A program made the translations under genes and the position numbers. The notes below the pieces were generated by a model, which had not been told where the DNA came from, searched no databases, and worked only from the letters and a program-made list of their open reading frames with translations. Below, piece by piece: positions 60,190-64,000 of a DNA stretch of 64,000 bases; position 1 is the stretch's first letter; every line of letters begins with the position of its first letter. This DNA is from DATEOR01 sp963841425 (GTDB lineage Bacteria > Actinomycetota > Thermoleophilia > Gaiellales > Gaiellaceae). The stretch is taken from NCBI GenBank assembly GCA_963841425.1, contig CAWJCL010000005.1, positions 240,869 to 304,868 of the forward strand. The letters run 5' to 3'.

Positions 60190-60350
60190 TAAAAAGTCCT
60201 GCAAATCAGCATATGTATTTGACATAACGACCGCCGGCTTCTTTTCATCCCGCGCAGATCCCGCGCGGGAATCAGCCTGAAATCGCCGCAAGGAGCCGGC
60301 TGTAGCCGCTAATCCCCGGAGAAGGATGACCGGCCAAGTTGGCCGGAGGT
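60145..60350 (+). repeat. Left end repeat (attL-like) of the tRNA-Asp cassette
   Basis: The first 50 bp (60145-60194: anticodon stem to 3' end of tRNA-Asp plus AAAA) are identical to 63175-63224. The next 155 bp are clearly alike but diverged (shared GCAAATC, CATATGTATTTG, ACCGCCGGCTTCTTTTCATC, GGATGACCGGCC). Both copies span 206 bp and end at a GC hairpin. Confidence 0.75.
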
Positions 60351-60475
60351 CTTCCAGCGCTATTGGCGCAACGTCCTCTGGGGAGTTGCGATGTTCATAT
60401 TGATCCGATTCCCGCCCGATCCTGTTTAGTTCGTCCGAATCTCGCCGCCGGATCGCCTTCTGGCGGAGCTCGCAT

Positions 60476-61000
60476 GTGCTGGCGAACTTTCGAGGTCCGT
60501 TCGGGAAAGAAGGAGGTGTGAGAGCGGAAACCTTCGAGGAGCTGTTCGAGTGCTTCTTCGACTCGGTCTACGGTTACCTCGCGCGCCGCGTGGGGCCGGA
60601 ACTTGGCAGCGATCTCGCTTCGGAGACGTTCACGCGCGCCTTCTCCGCCCGCGACCGCTACGACCCTGCGCGTGGAGGTTTTCGGCCCTGGCTCTTTGGC
60701 ATCGCCAACAATCTCCTGCGACGGCACTACCGCGACGAGGAACGACGCCTGCGCGCCTTCGCGCGGCTCGATGTGCGCAAGGAGCCGGTCCCCGAGGAGG
60801 AGCCACGTCTTGCGGATGCGCTCGCAGCTCTCCCCCGCGAGGAGCGCGATGTCCTGCTTCTCTTCGCGTGGGCGGATCTCGAGTACGCGGAGATCGCGAC
60901 CGCGCTCGGGGTTCCACCTGGAACCGTCCGCTCGCGTCTGCATCGCGCCCGCGCCCACGTTCGCGCAGCGCTGGAACACGAGGAGGCGCTCGATGGATGA
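60476..61000 (+). CDS. ECF-type RNA polymerase sigma factor
   Basis: 174 residues. Region 2: FEELFECFFDSVYGYLARRVG and ASETFTRAFSARDRYD, RPWLFGIANNLLRRHYRDEE. Region 4: LAALPREERDVLLLFAWADL and YAEIATALGVPPGTVRSRLHRARA (HTH). No extra C-terminal domain. Start given as GTG 60476 with GGAG upstream; GTG 60518 is alternative, but AGGAGG is too close to it. Its TGA overlaps the start of the next gene by 8 bp, the usual sigma/anti-sigma coupling. Confidence 0.85.
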   Translation: MLANFRGPFGKEGGVRAETFEELFECFFDSVYGYLARRVGPELGSDLASETFTRAFSARDRYDPARGGFRPWLFGIANNLLRRHYRDEERRLRAFARLDVRKEPVPEEEPRLADALAALPREERDVLLLFAWADLEYAEIATALGVPPGTVRSRLHRARAHVRAALEHEEALDG

Positions 61001-62156
61001 GCTCACACTGCTGAGAGATTTCCGGCTGGAGGATGCGTCTCCAACCCGCGCGCGGGAGAGGGCTCGTGCGGCGCTACGCGCCGTCGCCGTTCGACAGAGC
61101 CGCCGGAGGCGACGCGGTTTCGTCTTGCTTGCCTTCGTCGGAGCTGCCATCCTCGCCGGTGCTGCCTACGCCGTCGTACACAAACTGGTCGTCGGCGATC
61201 CGGCACCATCAGAAGTTCGCGAGCAACCAGCCTTATTCGGCCACAGCGCGGAATTGATCCCGGTTCCGCATCCCGAGGACCCGCGCCTCGAGCAGGCACG
61301 GGTCGCCGCAGTGCTGGACGGCCGCGTGGGCACCGTCTACCTGTTCTCGTCTCCGAACACGGGCGGGCTCTGTGCGTCCACCTGGATCGAGGGAGACCGC
61401 GGCTACCAGGGGCGCCTGAACATAAGCAGCGTTTGCGGGACAAGGGATCAGTCCTTCTTCGCCTTCGGAAGCGAGGAGTACGGCGGGCAGGTCGTGCGGT
61501 TGTTCTTCGGACGCGCCGGCAACGGAGTCAGCCGCATCGCGCTCCGCTTCGGAGAGCAGACGGTCGACGTGCCGGTGATCGGCCGGTACTTCATCGCCGA
61601 GTTCGCCAGCCCGCAGCAGGCGCCGGACGAATTCCTCTCCTACGGCGACGACGGAACCGTGCTGGAGCAGCACGCGTTCCTACGGGCCGGCAATGCTCCG
61701 CCCGCTGCACCATCGCCTCACCAAGTGACGCAGCCGCATGAAGTGACTCGTATCGACGCTCGGAACGGCGTCGAGCATGTGACGCTCCGGGTCGCGCGAG
61801 CGAGCGACGGCAGCTACTGCCAGATCGTCCAATCCAATCGGACGCCGACGAACAGTGGCTGCTCTGTGACCCCGCCTCGGCCACACGAAATCGGCGTCTC
61901 GGCGATGGACTTCGGCGGGGCTCCGGGCGGAATTCTGCTGCTCGTCGGACCGGTCGGCTCGAAGATCACGACGCTCGAACTTCGCTACCAAGACGGCCGT
62001 CTCGCGACCGTTCCGCTCCACCGCGGTTGGGCGCTCTACGAGGTTGCACCCGCCGACTACGTCGACGGACGACGCCCACAGATGCTGCTTGGGCGTAACG
62101 CGTCCGGGCGCGAGGTCGCCTCAGAGCGGCTGCCGTGGGCAAACGCGAGCGGCTAA
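60993..62156 (+). CDS. Membrane-anchored protein, probable sigma-factor partner
   Basis: 387 residues: about 45 cytoplasmic residues rich in Arg (TRARERARAALRAVAVRQSRR), one TM helix (GFVLLAFVGAAILAGAAYAVV), then a 310-residue outside part, beta-rich with two related halves (RVGTVYLFSSPNTGGLCAST ... and VEHVTLRVARASDGSYC ...), four or more cysteines. Single-TM layout and coupling to the sigma gene suggest an anti-sigma or sensor role, but no zinc-binding anti-sigma motif is seen. Confidence 0.6.
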   Translation: MDELTLLRDFRLEDASPTRARERARAALRAVAVRQSRRRRRGFVLLAFVGAAILAGAAYAVVHKLVVGDPAPSEVREQPALFGHSAELIPVPHPEDPRLEQARVAAVLDGRVGTVYLFSSPNTGGLCASTWIEGDRGYQGRLNISSVCGTRDQSFFAFGSEEYGGQVVRLFFGRAGNGVSRIALRFGEQTVDVPVIGRYFIAEFASPQQAPDEFLSYGDDGTVLEQHAFLRAGNAPPAAPSPHQVTQPHEVTRIDARNGVEHVTLRVARASDGSYCQIVQSNRTPTNSGCSVTPPRPHEIGVSAMDFGGAPGGILLLVGPVGSKITTLELRYQDGRLATVPLHRGWALYEVAPADYVDGRRPQMLLGRNASGREVASERLPWANASG

Positions 62157-62261
62157 ACATGGCCTCCTCGCTGCCCGTTGCGTACGGCGGATTCGAGTCG
62201 GCACACAGCCCGAGTCGACACGGGATGCATTCGCGCCACGAGAAGTACCGTATTGCCAACT

Positions 62262-62885
62262 ATGGCGACCAACGTCTACGTCGACGCCTTCAACCTCTAC
62301 TACGGCAGCCTGAAAGGGACGCCGTACCGTTGGCTCGACCTCGGCGCTCTCTGCGCTCGACTGCTGCCCAAGGATCGGATTAACCGCATCCGCTATTTCA
62401 CCGCGACCGTCAGCGCCCGGCCCGACAATCCCGACGCGCCGCAACGGCAGCAGGTCTACCTGCGTGCGCTCGAGACGACGCCCGGCCTCTCGATCCACTA
62501 CGGCCACTACCTGACCCACGTCACGCGCATGCCGCTCGCTAACCCGCGCCCGGGCGGCGCACGTACGGTCGAGGTCGTGAAGACCGAAGAGAAGGGCTCA
62601 GATGTCAACCTCGCTACCTACCTGCTCCTCGACGCGTTCCAACGCGACTGCGAGGTAGCGGTCGTTATCTCGAACGACTCCGATCTCAAGCTCCCGATCG
62701 AGATCGCCCAGCGCGAGCTTGGAATCAGGGTGGGGGTCGTGAACCCGCACCCGCCCGCGCGTCGAAGCCGCGCGCTTCAGCCAACGTTCTTCAAGCAGCT
62801 CCGGACGTCCGCGCTCGGGGCGTGTCAGTTCTCAGACGTCCTCGCGGACGCGAAAGGCGAGATCCGCAAACCGCAGCGCTGGTAG
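62262..62885 (+). CDS. NYN-domain protein (PIN-like putative RNase)
   Basis: 207 residues. NYN-domain acidic site: Asp in VYVDAFNLYYG, Asp in GSDVNLATYLLLDAF, and Asp pair in VVISNDSDLKLPIEIA. The latter two are typical of LabA/NYN proteins with RNase-like metal sites. C-terminal 40 residues are extra. ATG at 62262. Roles of relatives range from RNA turnover to toxin or defence functions; nothing local decides. It is the last gene before the right-end repeat. Confidence 0.82.
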   Translation: MATNVYVDAFNLYYGSLKGTPYRWLDLGALCARLLPKDRINRIRYFTATVSARPDNPDAPQRQQVYLRALETTPGLSIHYGHYLTHVTRMPLANPRPGGARTVEVVKTEEKGSDVNLATYLLLDAFQRDCEVAVVISNDSDLKLPIEIAQRELGIRVGVVNPHPPARRSRALQPTFFKQLRTSALGACQFSDVLADAKGEIRKPQRW

Positions 62886-63174
62886 GTCTCCGTTCGGCAA
62901 TAGAAACGCAGAGACCCGCCGAGGCGGGCCTCGCACCCAGCCACCGAGGCGGCTGGGGGGATGAACGGAATTTTAGCCACGTCGCGGACAGATTACGAGT
63001 TCGTCGGTACCTCGAGCGGCCGAGCCCCGCTGCCATCTCGGGCGGCAACGGGCAGCAAACGTCCGCAACCGGCCTCACAGAGCCATGCGGATTTGCGGCG
63101 CCCCGGAGGACGCAACCTCGCATCAATCGAGCGATTGCGCGCCGATCGTCGTCAACCGTCGTGCCCGTGGAAGT

Positions 63175-63380
63175 GGCCTGTCACGCCGGAGGTCGCGGGT
63201 TCGAGTCCCGTCGCTCCCGTAAAATTCCTGCAAATCGGATCATATGTATTTGCCATACTCGACCGCCGGCTTCTTTTCATCCCGCGCACATCCCGCGCCA
63301 GAAAATAGCCGGCCATAGCCGTCTAGGGCCGCGAATCCCCGCAAGGAGGATGACCGGCCGGGGCGACCGGCGGCCGGAGG
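63175..63380 (+). repeat. Right end repeat (attR-like) of the tRNA-Asp cassette
   Basis: Contains only the 3' part of tRNA-Asp (from the anticodon stem), preceded by unrelated sequence, so no tRNA can be made from it. 63175-63224 is identical to 60145-60194; the rest of the 206 bp is similar to the left copy. The stretch 62886-63563 around it carries no recognisable gene on the plus strand. Confidence 0.75.
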
Positions 63381-63545
63381 CAGTGTGCGCGCGGACAACT
63401 GAGGGCCGCTCGCGCAGCCCCTCAGTCCCTTGTACGGGTCATAGACATCGCGACCGGCCATCGCGACGCCGAGCGGTCGGAGAGTGTGCTTGACCCGAAT
63501 CGTCTCGCCTTGGGCGGGGAGAACGTCCGGGAGGCGCTTGTACAC
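63240..63545 (-). CDS. Uncertain small ORF running into the attR repeat
   Basis: GTG at 63545 follows AGGAGG closely and 18 bp after the stop of the small membrane protein gene. The first 45 residues (YKRLPDVLPAQGETIRVKHT ...) look protein-like; the rest runs through the repeat and looks non-coding. Perhaps a gene truncated by insertion at the repeat. Confidence 0.25.
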   Translation of the reverse strand: MYKRLPDVLPAQGETIRVKHTLRPLGVAMAGRDVYDPYKGLRGCASGPQLSARTLPPAAGRPGRSSSLRGFAALDGYGRLFSGAGCARDEKKPAVEYGKYI

Positions 63546-63563
63546 ACACCTCCTAGAGTGGAT

Positions 63564-63842
63564 TTACCAATCATCGTCGACAAGGGGGGCGACCTGCGGC
63601 CACGCGCGCCGCATCGTGGCGCGGTAGCGCAGGATGCCGATGAACACGTGCGCCGCGATCCGAGTCGAGGCCCCGGCGATGAGAACGAAGCCTGAGACAC
63701 GAGGCGTGACTCCGAGAAGCAGGAGCCCGACGAACAGAAGACACGAGCTTGCGAGGAGCGCCGTTCGCCCACGGGCTCGCGGCAAGAGCCAGTCGCGTCC
63801 ATCCGGCAGCTCGGTTCTCAAAGCCGTGCTCAAGCGGAGCAC
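63564..63842 (-). CDS. Small two-TM membrane protein
   Basis: 92 residues: basic head with WLLPRARGR, helices TALLASSCLLFVGLLLLGV and VSGFVLIAGASTRIAAHVF, and a tail ILRYRATMRRAWPQV. No family recognised. GTG at 63842. TAA stop. Possibly the first gene of a minus-strand pair whose second member is cut by the attR-like repeat. Confidence 0.5.
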   Translation of the reverse strand: MLRLSTALRTELPDGRDWLLPRARGRTALLASSCLLFVGLLLLGVTPRVSGFVLIAGASTRIAAHVFIGILRYRATMRRAWPQVAPLVDDDW

Positions 63843-64000
63843 CTAATCGCGCGTTTGGTCACGATGGACATGACTCGACAGAGAGACCGCCGTTGCGAGA
63901 AGCGCAGGGAGAGTGCACTATCGCGAGCCGTCCAACCAACGAAGGACCGCAGCCCAGCCAGCGGAGAGGGGCTTGGACGCATCGGCGCTGGCTTCAGCGT

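Larger units (their letters stand above)
60145..63224. mobile_element. tRNA-Asp-bounded 3 kb cassette without integrase
   Basis: Direct repeats of the tRNA 3' part mark both ends, the usual footprint of tyrosine-integrase insertion at a tRNA. Inside: ECF sigma factor, membrane-anchored partner, NYN-domain protein. No integrase, excisionase or replication gene is present. Because homology continues past the 50-bp core into the flank, successive insertion of related elements or a tandem duplication is possible as well. Confidence 0.5.

Noticed and set aside
59909..60280. Frame ending in ACHAGGRGFESRRSR
   Set aside because: Translation of tRNA-Asp; the same peptide at 63.2 kb only shows that the tRNA part is duplicated.

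Overview
The window is GC-rich, gene-dense bacterial chromosome. Short or overlapping intergenic gaps, frequent GTG and TTG starts, promoters of the form TANNNT followed directly by a start codon, and the gene content (PucR, DUF6529, DUF6457, MmpL, Tat-exported proteins) all suggest a high-GC actinobacterium. A deep-branching class such as Thermoleophilia is my best guess, but I see no 16S rRNA or other marker that proves it.

Layout. 1-7.3 kb: a secreted trypsin-like protease, a gene-poor stretch, an MmpL exporter with a long coiled coil, a lipocalin-like protein, an acetyltransferase and a glycosyltransferase. A small repeat derived from the 3' end of a glyoxalase-type (VOC) gene lies on both sides of the exporter. 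7.3-10.9 kb: potassium uptake (trkH and trkA divergent) next to a decayed potassium-channel gene. 11-14.6 kb: a VOC protein, a frameshifted secreted metallophosphoesterase, a small secreted protein and a DMT permease. 14.6-27.7 kb: purine synthesis, purL-purF then purM-purN-purH, split by an opposite-strand block of PucR regulator, class III aminotransferase, aldehyde dehydrogenase and MFS permease that looks like an amine or amino-acid catabolic operon. 27.7-32.6 kb: DUF6529 membrane protein, a transporter remnant, cystathionine beta-synthase and a gamma-synthase/lyase (transsulfuration), two VOC proteins and a membrane zinc peptidase. 32.6-36.7 kb (minus strand): a tightly coupled DUF6457 / SDR / glycogen-debranching-like / glycosyltransferase operon. 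36.8-39.6 kb: the three-gene proton-translocating transhydrogenase. 39.7-45.1 kb: MOSC and metallo-beta-lactamase-like proteins, a subtilisin, and a cluster resembling methylamine dehydrogenase and its maturation (MauE-MauD fusion, MauA-like cysteine-rich Tat protein, membrane protein with a propeller-like domain). 45.2-54.7 kb: a drug-type ABC exporter with MarR regulator, a second ABC system (twin-ATPase plus 1004-residue FtsX-type permease) divergent from a LysR regulator, and a GAF-GGDEF protein. 54.8-58.0 kb: quinone-oxidoreductase-like enzyme, epoxide hydrolase, two small proteins. 58.3-60.2 kb: tRNA-Lys, a broken second tRNA-Lys, tRNA-Glu, tRNA-Val, a NirK-like copper protein and tRNA-Asp. 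60.1-63.4 kb: a 3 kb cassette bounded by a duplicated 3' part of tRNA-Asp and carrying an ECF sigma factor, a membrane-anchored partner and a NYN-domain protein.

The two most interesting parts are the MauA/MauE-D/propeller cluster at 42.2-45.1 kb, in which one cofactor tryptophan of the light chain appears replaced by tyrosine, and the tRNA-Asp-bounded cassette without an integrase. A third observation is a strict leaderless promoter geometry (TANNNT, 5-7 nt, start codon) at about eleven genes, with overlapping divergent -10 elements at several pairs. All functional calls were made by reading motifs by eye; no database search was run.
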